Source of the DNA: a bacterium
GTDB lineage: Bacteria > UBP14 > UBA6098 > 4484-93
Length of the DNA stretch: 64,000 nt
Assembly (NCBI GenBank): GCA_021158465.1
Contig: JAGGUN010000037.1
Coordinates: 1-64,000 of the forward strand
Direction of reading: 5' to 3'
Below the pieces are notes generated by a model that saw nothing but the letters and a program-made list of their open reading frames with translations, did no database searches and was not told the origin of the DNA. A program made the translations under genes and the position numbers. This document shows positions 9,130 through 17,137 of the stretch, piece after piece; position 1 is the first letter of the stretch, and each line of letters starts with the position of its first letter.

Positions 9130-9150
9130 ACAATAGTCAAACAAATTTGC

Positions 9151-10074
9151 TCATACAGCGAGGTGGCACTCCCGAATGATATTTTCGATAGCATCCGCAG
9201 GCTCCACCCAGATTATCCTGCTTGCTTTCCTGAACCAGGTTATCTGCCTTTTCGCGTAGTTCCTTGTCTTCTTCTGGATGACCGATATGACATTATCCAG
9301 TTTCTCCTTTCCTTCGATATAATCTATTATCTGTGGGTATCCGAGGGAGCACATCCCTGGGTCGTCCCGTGAGTATCCTTTGTTTAGCAGGTGTCTTGTT
9401 TCTTCTATCCAACCGTTGTTGATCATCGTTATTACCCTGCTATTTATTCTCTCGTATAGCTTCTTTCGTGGGATGGATATGCCGAACAGCTTTGTTGGAT
9501 ATTCCAATCTCCGGTAATTTCCCTCTTTTTGCCAGGCTGATATCGGTTTTCCCGTTGCGATGGAGACCTCCAATGCTCTTTGAATCCTGATGAGGTCGTT
9601 TGGGTGCACCCTTTTTGCTGTTTCTGGGTCGAGTTTTTCGAGCAGTTTATAGAGGTCTTCTCCCTTTTTTATTCTTTCTTCAAGCTCTTTTCGTATCTGA
9701 GGGAAGTCTGCTGGTCCCTCGAAGAACCCTTCTGTTAGCGCCTTTATGTATAATCCTGTTCCCCCTACCACGATCGGCAGTTTTCCGCGGGCGAGTATGT
9801 CCTCGATGAGATCTCTGGCGGTTCTGGCGAATTTCATAGCGGAGAACCGTTCTCTTGGGTCAAGAAAGCCTGTCATATGGTATGGAACGGGTGGGTTGAC
9901 GGGTGTTGATGTTCCGATGCTCATACCTTTGTATATCTGTCTTGAGTCGGCGGATATTATCTCGCCGTTCACTCTTTCTGCGAGCTTTATTCCAAGCTCT
10001 GTTTTCCCTGATGCTGTTGGTCCAGCGATAATAGGGATAGAGCTTCTATCTGCCAAAGCGTCTTTCCAGTTCAT
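9151..10074 (-). CDS. miaA: tRNA dimethylallyltransferase
   Basis: Adds the dimethylallyl group to A37 of tRNAs reading UNN codons. It has the P-loop AGPTASGKTEL, SADSRQIYKGM, the VVGGTGLYIKAL motif and a C-terminal RNYAKRQITWFRK region that contacts tRNA. The ATG at 10074 gives 307 residues, close to the family norm; a longer frame to 10137 would run further into mutL without adding conserved sequence. Even so it overlaps the end of mutL by 29 bases. The order mutL-miaA is common in bacteria. Confidence 0.93.
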   Translation of the reverse strand: MNWKDALADRSSIPIIAGPTASGKTELGIKLAERVNGEIISADSRQIYKGMSIGTSTPVNPPVPYHMTGFLDPRERFSAMKFARTARDLIEDILARGKLPIVVGGTGLYIKALTEGFFEGPADFPQIRKELEERIKKGEDLYKLLEKLDPETAKRVHPNDLIRIQRALEVSIATGKPISAWQKEGNYRRLEYPTKLFGISIPRKKLYERINSRVITMINNGWIEETRHLLNKGYSRDDPGMCSLGYPQIIDYIEGKEKLDNVISVIQKKTRNYAKRQITWFRKASRIIWVEPADAIENIIRECHLAV

Positions 10075-11734
10075 TGAGAGTAAGCTCGATGACGGTTGGT
10101 CTTCCGTGCGGGCAGGAAAACGGGTTCTCCGTGGCAAACAGCATATCGAAAAGGTTCTGCATCTCCCTCTGGGATAGTTTGTCTCCTGCTTTGATGGCTG
10201 CTTTGCAAGCGATGCTTGCTGCCACTCTTTTGAATTTGTCAGGTTCTTCTATCTCAGGTGAGATTATATCCTCGAGGATTTCGTGCAGTATCTCTCCGTT
10301 GCCTATGTCCTTGATGAACGGTGGGAATGTCTCGATGAGAATGTGTCCTGAGCCGTATATTCTTGTTTCGAATCCGAGATGTTCCATCACATCCTTGTAT
10401 TCTTTAACTACTTCCATCTCCTGTGGGGTCACTTCTATGACGATCGGGAAGAGCAGTCTTTGTCCTATTAGTTTGTTTGACTTCAGTTGTTCAAGCGCCT
10501 GTTCGTATAGGACTCTTTCGTGTGCTGCGTGCTGGTCAATTATAAGTATGCCGTTCTTCGTTTCAACGAGGATGAACATATTGTGCACCTGATAGAAATT
10601 TATCTCTGGCTCCATACGGAAGAAGTCTGGCTCTTCCTGTGGGGGTGGTGTTTTTTTCGCTACGACCCTGTGTGATGTTGTTTCTCTTTTCGTCGTTGTG
10701 GTCTCTTTGAAGCTGAAGGATGGGGCAACCTTTTCAGGGGTTGCTTTTGCTTTCTGGAAACCTTTCTCTACCGCCTTCAGCACTGTATGAAAGATGGTTT
10801 CCTCTCGTTTGAACCGCACCTCCATCTTTGATGGGTGGATGTTGGGGTCCACCAGTTCCGGCGGGATTGATATGAAGAGTATGTATGGGGGGAAGCGTCC
10901 CTTTTGGAGGTATGTTCCGTATCCGTGCTTGACGGCTGCCGAGACGAGCGGGCTCTTGACAAATCTGCCGTTGACATAAATATAGTCGTATCCTCGGCTC
11001 TTTCTTGCGAATGATGGCTTGGTAATGAACCCCTTAACCAGGATCTCATCTGTTGAGTGTTTGACCTCGATCATATTCTCGCTGAAATCGTTGCCCAATG
11101 TATCATTTATTCTCTTTATGGTGCTGTCTGTTTGGAGTAGGAGGAATACCTCTTTTCCGTTGCTTGTGAGCTGGAATCGGATGTTCGGGTATCCGAGGGC
11201 GAATCGGATGAATGTATCGAGTGAGCGCTTGTATTCTGTCCGGATGCTTTTCAGGAATTTTTTTCTTGCTGGGATGTTATAGAATAGGTTCTCGACGGTG
11301 ATGCGGGTTCCTTTTTTTGCTCCTGTTTCGGCTATCTCGATCGGTTTTCCGTCTTCCAGGAGGATGTATGTTCCCATCTGCTCGTTCTCTGGTCTTGTGA
11401 AGAGGGTTACTCTTGCCACGGATGCTATGGATGGTAGCGCCTCGCCCCGGAATCCGAGGGTTGCAATCCTTTGGAGGTCGTCTGCTGTTTGGATTTTGCT
11501 TGTTGAGTGTCTGCGGAATGCGAGGATAGCGTCTTCCTTTGTCATCCCCTCGCCGTTATCGGACACCTCGATAAGCCGTGTGCCGCCATCTACAAGTTTT
11601 ATCTCTATCTCTGTTGCCCCGGCGTCTATCGAGTTTTCGACGAGCTCCTTCAGGACGGATGCGGGGCGTTCCACGACCTCACCTGCTGCAATCCGGTTCA
11701 CCACCCACTCATCCAGAACCTTTATCTTCCCCAT
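10046..11734 (-). CDS. mutL: DNA mismatch repair endonuclease MutL
   Basis: 562 residues. The N-terminal GHKL ATPase has ELVENSIDAGA, VSDNGEGM, LGFRGEALPSI and GTRITVENLFYN. A proline- and threonine-rich linker (about 335-372) joins the C-terminal dimerisation domain, which carries the metal-dependent nicking motif DQHAX2EX4E starting at D400 and a CPHGRP motif near residue 548. It is therefore of the endonuclease type found in bacteria without MutH. It overlaps the 136-residue gene upstream by 13 bases and miaA downstream by 29. Confidence 0.95.
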   Translation of the reverse strand: MGKIKVLDEWVVNRIAAGEVVERPASVLKELVENSIDAGATEIEIKLVDGGTRLIEVSDNGEGMTKEDAILAFRRHSTSKIQTADDLQRIATLGFRGEALPSIASVARVTLFTRPENEQMGTYILLEDGKPIEIAETGAKKGTRITVENLFYNIPARKKFLKSIRTEYKRSLDTFIRFALGYPNIRFQLTSNGKEVFLLLQTDSTIKRINDTLGNDFSENMIEVKHSTDEILVKGFITKPSFARKSRGYDYIYVNGRFVKSPLVSAAVKHGYGTYLQKGRFPPYILFISIPPELVDPNIHPSKMEVRFKREETIFHTVLKAVEKGFQKAKATPEKVAPSFSFKETTTTKRETTSHRVVAKKTPPPQEEPDFFRMEPEINFYQVHNMFILVETKNGILIIDQHAAHERVLYEQALEQLKSNKLIGQRLLFPIVIEVTPQEMEVVKEYKDVMEHLGFETRIYGSGHILIETFPPFIKDIGNGEILHEILEDIISPEIEEPDKFKRVAASIACKAAIKAGDKLSQREMQNLFDMLFATENPFSCPHGRPTVIELTLNELERRFGR

Positions 11735-12132
11735 GGTCCTATCTTCTGTTTTCTCTTCTCGAGTTCTCTTGTAAATATGAGGAACCGCTGTCTTTCTGCA
11801 AGAAACTGCTCGATAAGCTCAGAAAGTCCGGAGAACCTTGTCTTGTCTGCCTGCTTGAACATAAGTATGTTCTTTGTTAGATTGTCGAGTGTTGTTGTTT
11901 CCGGTTTCTTCTCAAATTCACATCTTGCACGGTTAATCCTGTTCGGTAGCTCAAGTTCCTCAGGAGCGGCATCTTCTATACCTCTCTGGATGAGTAGAGA
12001 GAGGCGGAGTATCTCTTTTGATGATGCGGAAAGTCTGGTACGGATAGAGGGAGTGAGCATCTTCCCTCTCTTGAGGAATACTACCGTTCCGAGGAGAAAT
12101 AGCACCACGAGTATAACCAGAACAGGAAACAT
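11722..12132 (-). CDS. Small single-pass membrane protein upstream of mutL
   Basis: 136 residues: one N-terminal hydrophobic segment (about 3-20) followed by a charged, helical cytoplasmic part with coiled-coil-like character and many K/R/E residues. I do not recognise a family. AAGGAGGTGG sits directly before the ATG. It overlaps mutL and is presumably the promoter-proximal gene of a mutL-miaA unit, but nothing in it suggests a repair role. Confidence 0.6.
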   Translation of the reverse strand: MFPVLVILVVLFLLGTVVFLKRGKMLTPSIRTRLSASSKEILRLSLLIQRGIEDAAPEELELPNRINRARCEFEKKPETTTLDNLTKNILMFKQADKTRFSGLSELIEQFLAERQRFLIFTRELEKRKQKIGPWGR

Positions 12133-12214
12133 ACCACCTCCTTACCCCGATGAAGGTTAAAAGATAACAATTCTTGAGAAATTATCAATAAAATTTCGCA
12201 GGGAAGCTCTTTGC

Positions 12215-12242
12215 TTGACTTTTGGATAATATTTAATAACTT
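12215..12242 (+). promoter_or_regulatory. Predicted leaderless promoter (PorV-like gene at 12251)
   Basis: TTGACT at 12215-12220, a 16-base spacer and TAACTT (12237-12242), 8 bases before the ATG. No Shine-Dalgarno is present between them. The -10 box fits only the loose TANNNT form, so this is supported mainly by sharing its geometry with the other four sites. Confidence 0.45.
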
Positions 12243-12250
12243 GGTCAATT

Positions 12251-13123
12251 ATGAGATGGATATTGACAGTGGTTCTGATTTTTCTGGGTGCTGGTGCGCT
12301 CTTTGCGTATGAGCCGGGATTTCTTTTTCTCACGGTTCCAGGGACTGCTCACTCATTATCTTTGGGAGAGAATACTGCTTCCCTGGGCGGCAGGTTAGCT
12401 CTGTTCGGTAGCAATCCAGCTTCTCTTTTCTCTGATAAGAAGTTTGAGGCATCCTGTTCCTACATAAGCCGTTTTGGAGAGCTTCGCTATAGTTCTCTGC
12501 TTCTTCTGTATAATCGGAACTGGTTCCATATAACAGGTGCATTTTTCATAGGTGGTATATCCGAGATTGAGGCGAGGCGTTCCCCATCGGACAGACCAGA
12601 CTATCTCTTCTCGTCGAGGGATATTGAGTATTCTCTGACCGTTTCTGCCAGCCCGTGGCGTTTTTTCTCTGTAGGGGCTACGGTTAAGGGGATATATGAG
12701 AAGTTATCTATCTACGATGCTGGAGGGACAGCGTTCGACATAGGGTTTCTTTTGAGGCATCGTTGGGTTTCCTTTGGTGTAGCTGTTCAGAACTATGGTC
12801 GTTCTTCGCGCTTTGAGAAGTATTACTTCGAGCTACCGCTCACATACAAGGCTGCTGTTTCTGTCTATCCGAGGGATAACCTCTGCCTTCTTTTCGGTTT
12901 TGCCAAGCCAGATTATGCCTCTGGTGTTGAGAATGTTGCTGTTGAATACACATATAAGCATATCCTTTCGCTCAGAGGGGCTTATAGTGTAGGCAGTGAT
13001 GCCCAGAAGTTTGCGTTCGGGTTTGGGGTTATATTGGGTATGTTCTCCTTCGATTATGGGTATGCCTATTCTGCGTCCGCTCTGGGAGATACCTATACTC
13101 TTGGTGTGAACCTTGCCTTGTGA
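12251..13123 (+). CDS. PorV/PorQ-like outer-membrane beta-barrel protein
   Basis: 290 residues with a clear signal peptide (cleavage near FAY, residue 19). The mature start PGTAHSLSLGENTASLGG followed by LFGSNPASLF matches the N-terminal pattern of the PorV/PorQ family (a LG-x-A region, then NPA). The remainder is repeated amphipathic strands ending in a Leu/Ala-terminated strand. Location in the outer membrane is inferred. It heads a unit with a membrane protein, lemA and a methyltransferase and appears to be translated from a leaderless mRNA. Confidence 0.7.
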   Translation: MRWILTVVLIFLGAGALFAYEPGFLFLTVPGTAHSLSLGENTASLGGRLALFGSNPASLFSDKKFEASCSYISRFGELRYSSLLLLYNRNWFHITGAFFIGGISEIEARRSPSDRPDYLFSSRDIEYSLTVSASPWRFFSVGATVKGIYEKLSIYDAGGTAFDIGFLLRHRWVSFGVAVQNYGRSSRFEKYYFELPLTYKAAVSVYPRDNLCLLFGFAKPDYASGVENVAVEYTYKHILSLRGAYSVGSDAQKFAFGFGVILGMFSFDYGYAYSASALGDTYTLGVNLAL

Positions 13124-13131
13124 AAGGTTGC

Positions 13132-13998
13132 ATGAAGATTGCTGATTATATCAAGGCACTTTCTCCTCTCTGGTCTTTCTTCTTTTTTTCCTTTTTCCTT
13201 CTTGGATATTTTCGTGGGAGCGGCAATGTAGCGGATGGGTTGTCTGCGAGGTCTTTTTTGTCGCTCCTTTTTGGTGTGTCTGGTGCTTTGCTTGTCGTTC
13301 AGCTTCATTACTGTGAACTTGGACATAAGCTTTCCTCCTATTCGCCTGTTATGAGGTTTTGGATTCCGCTGAGGGATATAGTTGCCCTTACCTTAGCCCT
13401 TCTCGTTATATCGATTGTCCTTGCAGTAACTGTTAAGCCTTTGTTTGCTATAGGGGTTATAGTTGTGCTTGCACCTTTTTTGCTTTTTGTCTTTTCGCCT
13501 ATATCGCTGAGGAGAAGGGGGTTGTGGTATAATTTTACCTTTTTGTTGTCTGCTCTTTTGCTATTCTCTTTCGGCTGGATATTCTCTGGTGGAAGCTTCC
13601 CTTCGATGCTTTTGCATAGTATTCCTTATTCCCTTTTTGCTTTTTTCTTCTCGGTTGTCATTTGGCATCTTGAGGAGAGACCGCCTGAGACCGTATTTTC
13701 CCGTTTTTCTCATCGTGAGCTTATCCTTCTGCTTATTCTGGGGCTGATACTCATAGGGATAGTCTCGTATCTTTTGCACGAGCAGGTAATATTTCTGCTC
13801 TCAATATTTTCGTTTCCGTTTCTCCTTTGGTCTATATTTGTTCCGAGTAGGGAGGTTCTGCTGGTGAATGTTGTGCTATTTCTTATGCCGATTTTTACTG
13901 CGTTTTATTTCATAGACTATCTGTGGTATGTTTTTCTTCTTGTGGTTTTCTGTGTTTTTAGGCTGGTGTATATCCTTTTGTTGCCGAGGAGGGGATAG
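13132..13998 (+). CDS. Polytopic membrane protein, possibly a divergent UbiA-like protein
   Basis: 288 residues with about eight to nine hydrophobic helices and few loops. The ATG at 13132 is preferred over a GTG at 13120 because GAAAGG precedes it. The topology and the short polar loops after the second and sixth helices (ELGHKLSSYSP and HLEERPPET) loosely recall the UbiA prenyltransferase fold, but the aspartate-rich motifs are missing, so no activity is assigned. It starts 8 bases after the PorV-like gene. Confidence 0.55.
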   Translation: MKIADYIKALSPLWSFFFFSFFLLGYFRGSGNVADGLSARSFLSLLFGVSGALLVVQLHYCELGHKLSSYSPVMRFWIPLRDIVALTLALLVISIVLAVTVKPLFAIGVIVVLAPFLLFVFSPISLRRRGLWYNFTFLLSALLLFSFGWIFSGGSFPSMLLHSIPYSLFAFFFSVVIWHLEERPPETVFSRFSHRELILLLILGLILIGIVSYLLHEQVIFLLSIFSFPFLLWSIFVPSREVLLVNVVLFLMPIFTAFYFIDYLWYVFLLVVFCVFRLVYILLLPRRG

Positions 13999-14019
13999 TA
14001 AGCAGAAAGGAGGATGGCG

Positions 14020-14601
14020 ATGAAGAAAAGGTCCTGGCTGATACTGCTTCTGGTTCTTGGCTGCATTGCTGGGATAGTTCTGATATTTGTGATATGGGGT
14101 GTTTCTGTTTACAACAAGATAATAGCTCTCGACCAGGATGTGCAGAATCAATGGGCGCAGGTAGAGACCCAGCTTCAGAGGCGGTATGACCTGATAGACA
14201 ATCTTGTTGAGACTGTGAAGGGATACGCTTCTCATGAGAGGGAAACGTTTCTTGGAGTGACGCAGGCTCGGTCTCGCGTGAGTTCTGCTGGTAGCATTGC
14301 TGAGAAGATAGAGGCGGAGAACCAGCTTTCTTCGGCTCTTTCCAGGCTTCTTGTCGTTGTGGAGAACTATCCTGAGCTGAAGGCGAACGAGAACTTCATC
14401 CGCCTTCAGGATGAGCTTGCTGGCACGGAGAACAGGATAGCTGTTGCCAGGAAACGGTACAACGATGCCGTCAAGACTTACAATACCTTCATTAAGGTTT
14501 TCCCGAACAATCTCATTGCTGGTCTGTTTGGCAAATCCGAACCGAAGGAGTTCTTTGGTGCGCCGGAGGTCGCCAAGGAGGCACCAAAGGTCAAGTTTTG
14601 A
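14020..14601 (+). CDS. lemA: LemA family protein
   Basis: 193 residues with one N-terminal transmembrane segment, then the family pattern YNKIIALDQDVQNQWAQVETQLQRR, DLIDNLVETVKGYASHE and a final NTFIKVFPNNLIAGLFG region. The second of two in-frame ATGs is chosen because AAAGGAGG abuts the first and is correctly spaced for the second. LemA proteins form a helical periplasm-facing domain of unsettled role, often beside membrane proteases. The last 20 residues (PEVAKEAPKV) are a typical charged tail. Confidence 0.9.
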   Translation: MKKRSWLILLLVLGCIAGIVLIFVIWGVSVYNKIIALDQDVQNQWAQVETQLQRRYDLIDNLVETVKGYASHERETFLGVTQARSRVSSAGSIAEKIEAENQLSSALSRLLVVVENYPELKANENFIRLQDELAGTENRIAVARKRYNDAVKTYNTFIKVFPNNLIAGLFGKSEPKEFFGAPEVAKEAPKVKF

Positions 14602-15314
14602 TGGAGCACTCCGATTTTATCTACGGTAGAAAGGTATTCATTGATTTTCTTAAGGGCAAGCGGAGTGTTATAAAGGTCTATCTTACCGAGCCTGCTTTCC
14701 GAAGATTGAGGAGCGCTATTAACAGGGTTCATATCCCGCATGAGATAGTTGGTAAAGATGTTCTGTTCAAGCTGTCGGGCAGAAGGGATCACCAAGGGGT
14801 AGTGGCATTTGTCTCGAGCTTCCGCTATGTTATGCTTGATGAGTTTCTCGGAGAGGGGGTGTGTCGTCTTGTCCTTCTTGACAGGATAACGGATGTCCGC
14901 AACACGGGTTCTATCATAAGGAGTGCCTATCTTCTTGGATTTGATGGGGTAATCATCTCTGAACGAGGAGGAGCAAAAGTAACCCCTGCTGTTGTTCACA
15001 CATCAGCCTGTGCAACGGAGTTTATCCCGATTCATCTTACGCATTCTGTTCCTGATACGCTCGATGTGCTGAAAAGAGACGGCTTTTATGTCTTCTGTGC
15101 TGATATGTCAGGAGCTCCGTTGAACGAGATTACATCCTATCCTAAAAGGGTTGTGCTTGTTCTTGGGTCAGAGGGGAAGGGACACAGGGTATCCGTTCTA
15201 TCACGGTGTGATGCTCTTATCAGTGTTCCTCAGAGAGGGGAAATAGACTCTCTTAATGTTTCTGTTGCCGCCGGGATAATAATGCACGATATGGTGAACA
15301 AGGGGATGCGGTAG
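14601..15314 (+). CDS. TrmH/SpoU family RNA 2'-O-ribose methyltransferase
   Basis: About 237 residues. Residues 1-70 resemble the RNA-binding SpoU substrate domain with SGRRDHQGVVAF. The SPOUT catalytic domain shows all three motifs: DRITDVRNTGSIIRSA, LVLGSEGKG and SVPQRGEIDSLNVSVAAGI. It is closest to RlmB (23S rRNA Gm2251), but family members also act on tRNA, so the target is not certain. The ATG overlaps the lemA stop (TGATG). It converges on the PpiD-like gene with a single base between. Confidence 0.87.
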   Translation: MEHSDFIYGRKVFIDFLKGKRSVIKVYLTEPAFRRLRSAINRVHIPHEIVGKDVLFKLSGRRDHQGVVAFVSSFRYVMLDEFLGEGVCRLVLLDRITDVRNTGSIIRSAYLLGFDGVIISERGGAKVTPAVVHTSACATEFIPIHLTHSVPDTLDVLKRDGFYVFCADMSGAPLNEITSYPKRVVLVLGSEGKGHRVSVLSRCDALISVPQRGEIDSLNVSVAAGIIMHDMVNKGMR

Positions 15315-15315
15315 T

Positions 15316-17124
15316 TTATCTTCTTCCTCGTAGGTCTTCCACATTGGATTTATCGAGATGGAAGCGGAACCAGTCTTCGTATATTCTGTTCTTCTTCTGT
15401 GCGTATATCGTCTGCTTGGTTGGTAGTTCTTCCTGCTTAAATTTCTCGAGGTCTGCCTCCTTTTTATCCAGCAGTTGTATTATATACCAGACTCCTTTCC
15501 CGTTGTAAACGGGCTCGCTTACCTGTCCTTTTTCAAGCCCGAATGCGCACCCGGCGAAGTATGGGTCGTTGCCGATGCCAGGGATATAGTCCTTTCTTTT
15601 GAAGTATCCGGTTGTATCGCCGATGACTCCGTGTCTCTTCGCTACCTCAAGGAGTTCCTTACCGTTTTTTATCTCTGATAGCAGCTTCTCAGCGAGCTTT
15701 TTTGCCTGCTTGTTTTTCTTCTCAAAGATGTATTCTGATCTTACTTCTTCCTTTATCTTCTCGAACGGTGGTATTCCTGCGACGGTTTTTTCCTTCAGGG
15801 CGACGACAAACAGTTTTCCTCGTTCGGAGAATGTAGGATAGATATCCCCGGGTTCGGCTGCGAATGCGAAGTTTGCGAGCCTTGTTGTTGCTGTTATTCC
15901 TGGGACGCCTTGGTTCCTCTTGAACGGTTCGCTTTCTTCTACCTCCATTCCGAGCCTTTCTGCTGCTTGGGATAGTCCGTATCGGATTGCGAGGGAATAG
16001 AGGCTGTCGGCGGTCTCGTATGCTGCCTGCTTCGTGTCAAGGGACGGCTCAATTCTCACAAGGATATGGCTTGCTCTGACGAACTCCTTTTTGTTTTCCG
16101 TTTTTCTGTCTGTTAGTTTGATTATGTGGTATCCGAACTGGGTTGTAAACGGTTTTGAGATTTCGCCTTTTTTGAGGGAGAAGGCGACATCCTCGAACGG
16201 TTTGACCATCTGTCCGCGAGTGAACCAACCGAGGTCTCCGCCGTTGGGAGCGGTAGCGTTGTCCTGGGAATACCTTCTTGCCAATTCACCGAAATCTGCG
16301 CCGGATATAGCCATCTTATAAACTGTGTCTATCTGTTCCTTTGCAAATGCGGTATCGCTTCTTGTTGGAGCCATCGGAACGGCAACATACTCAACCGTTG
16401 CCGTCTCATCCCTCATAAACCGTTCTTTATGCTCTTCGTAGAAACCTCTCAGCTTCTCCTCTGTAAGGTCGATGTTTGATGTGTCAAAATCTTCCACGGA
16501 TATCCTTATGTATTTGACCTTTGCTTCCTCATTCTCGTTGAGAAAAGCCTGTTTTGCTTCGGATGATGTGACGAATATTGTCATCTCCACATTCTCTCTT
16601 AGCTTCTCGTACGGGATACGGTACCTCATCATCTGTTCCACCGGTGTCCAGTCGATGCTGGAATCTCTGAGGGCGTTCTGGTATTTTTCCATATCGAACT
16701 TTCCATCGGTTAGGAACATTTCGTTGTTCTTTATCTCCTCTGGGGGGTTTTTGATGATGTTTGCTGCAAGTTCTCCATCGGTGACATAGATTTCTTTTTT
16801 CTTTATCTGCTCGGAGAGTATAATATTTGTGACTATCTGGTTCCATGCCTCGTTCTCGATGTTGTCTGCCATCTCATCGGTTATCTCGCCATACTGTCGC
16901 TGTAAGTTCTGTGTCACCTGGTCGATGGTGTTTTGGTATTCAGCGTATAAGACCTCCCTGCCGTTGACCTTCCCGACGACATCGGGGTTTGTTCTCCTGC
17001 GTCCACCAAGCCCCATTCCCCATTGGAATACCATCATCGCCACGAAGAGGACCGCCACAATCCACAGGACGGTTGCCATATTGTCCCGCAGTTTCTTCAT
17101 AAAGATTGAGGTCCCACGAGCCAT
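15316..17124 (-). CDS. PpiD/SurA-like periplasmic peptidyl-prolyl isomerase chaperone
   Basis: 602 residues, N-terminally anchored by one helix (about 18-38). A SurA_N-like helical region follows (VNGREVLYAEYQ), then a parvulin (PpiC) domain at about 255-345 with YSQDNATAPNGGDLGWF and FGYHIIKLTD. A second parvulin-like segment lies near 350-460 and a third, degenerate one near the C-terminus. The layout matches PpiD: a folding helper for envelope proteins on the periplasmic side of the inner membrane. AGGAGG precedes the ATG. It follows the metalloprotease gene by 13 bases in the same direction. Confidence 0.88.
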   Translation of the reverse strand: MARGTSIFMKKLRDNMATVLWIVAVLFVAMMVFQWGMGLGGRRRTNPDVVGKVNGREVLYAEYQNTIDQVTQNLQRQYGEITDEMADNIENEAWNQIVTNIILSEQIKKKEIYVTDGELAANIIKNPPEEIKNNEMFLTDGKFDMEKYQNALRDSSIDWTPVEQMMRYRIPYEKLRENVEMTIFVTSSEAKQAFLNENEEAKVKYIRISVEDFDTSNIDLTEEKLRGFYEEHKERFMRDETATVEYVAVPMAPTRSDTAFAKEQIDTVYKMAISGADFGELARRYSQDNATAPNGGDLGWFTRGQMVKPFEDVAFSLKKGEISKPFTTQFGYHIIKLTDRKTENKKEFVRASHILVRIEPSLDTKQAAYETADSLYSLAIRYGLSQAAERLGMEVEESEPFKRNQGVPGITATTRLANFAFAAEPGDIYPTFSERGKLFVVALKEKTVAGIPPFEKIKEEVRSEYIFEKKNKQAKKLAEKLLSEIKNGKELLEVAKRHGVIGDTTGYFKRKDYIPGIGNDPYFAGCAFGLEKGQVSEPVYNGKGVWYIIQLLDKKEADLEKFKQEELPTKQTIYAQKKNRIYEDWFRFHLDKSNVEDLRGRR

Positions 17125-17137
17125 AGATTCCTCCTGT

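Noticed and set aside
9096-9150. FMN riboswitch upstream of ribD
   Set aside because: Only 55 bases are available and the predicted transcription start is at the ATG, so an RFN element cannot fit.
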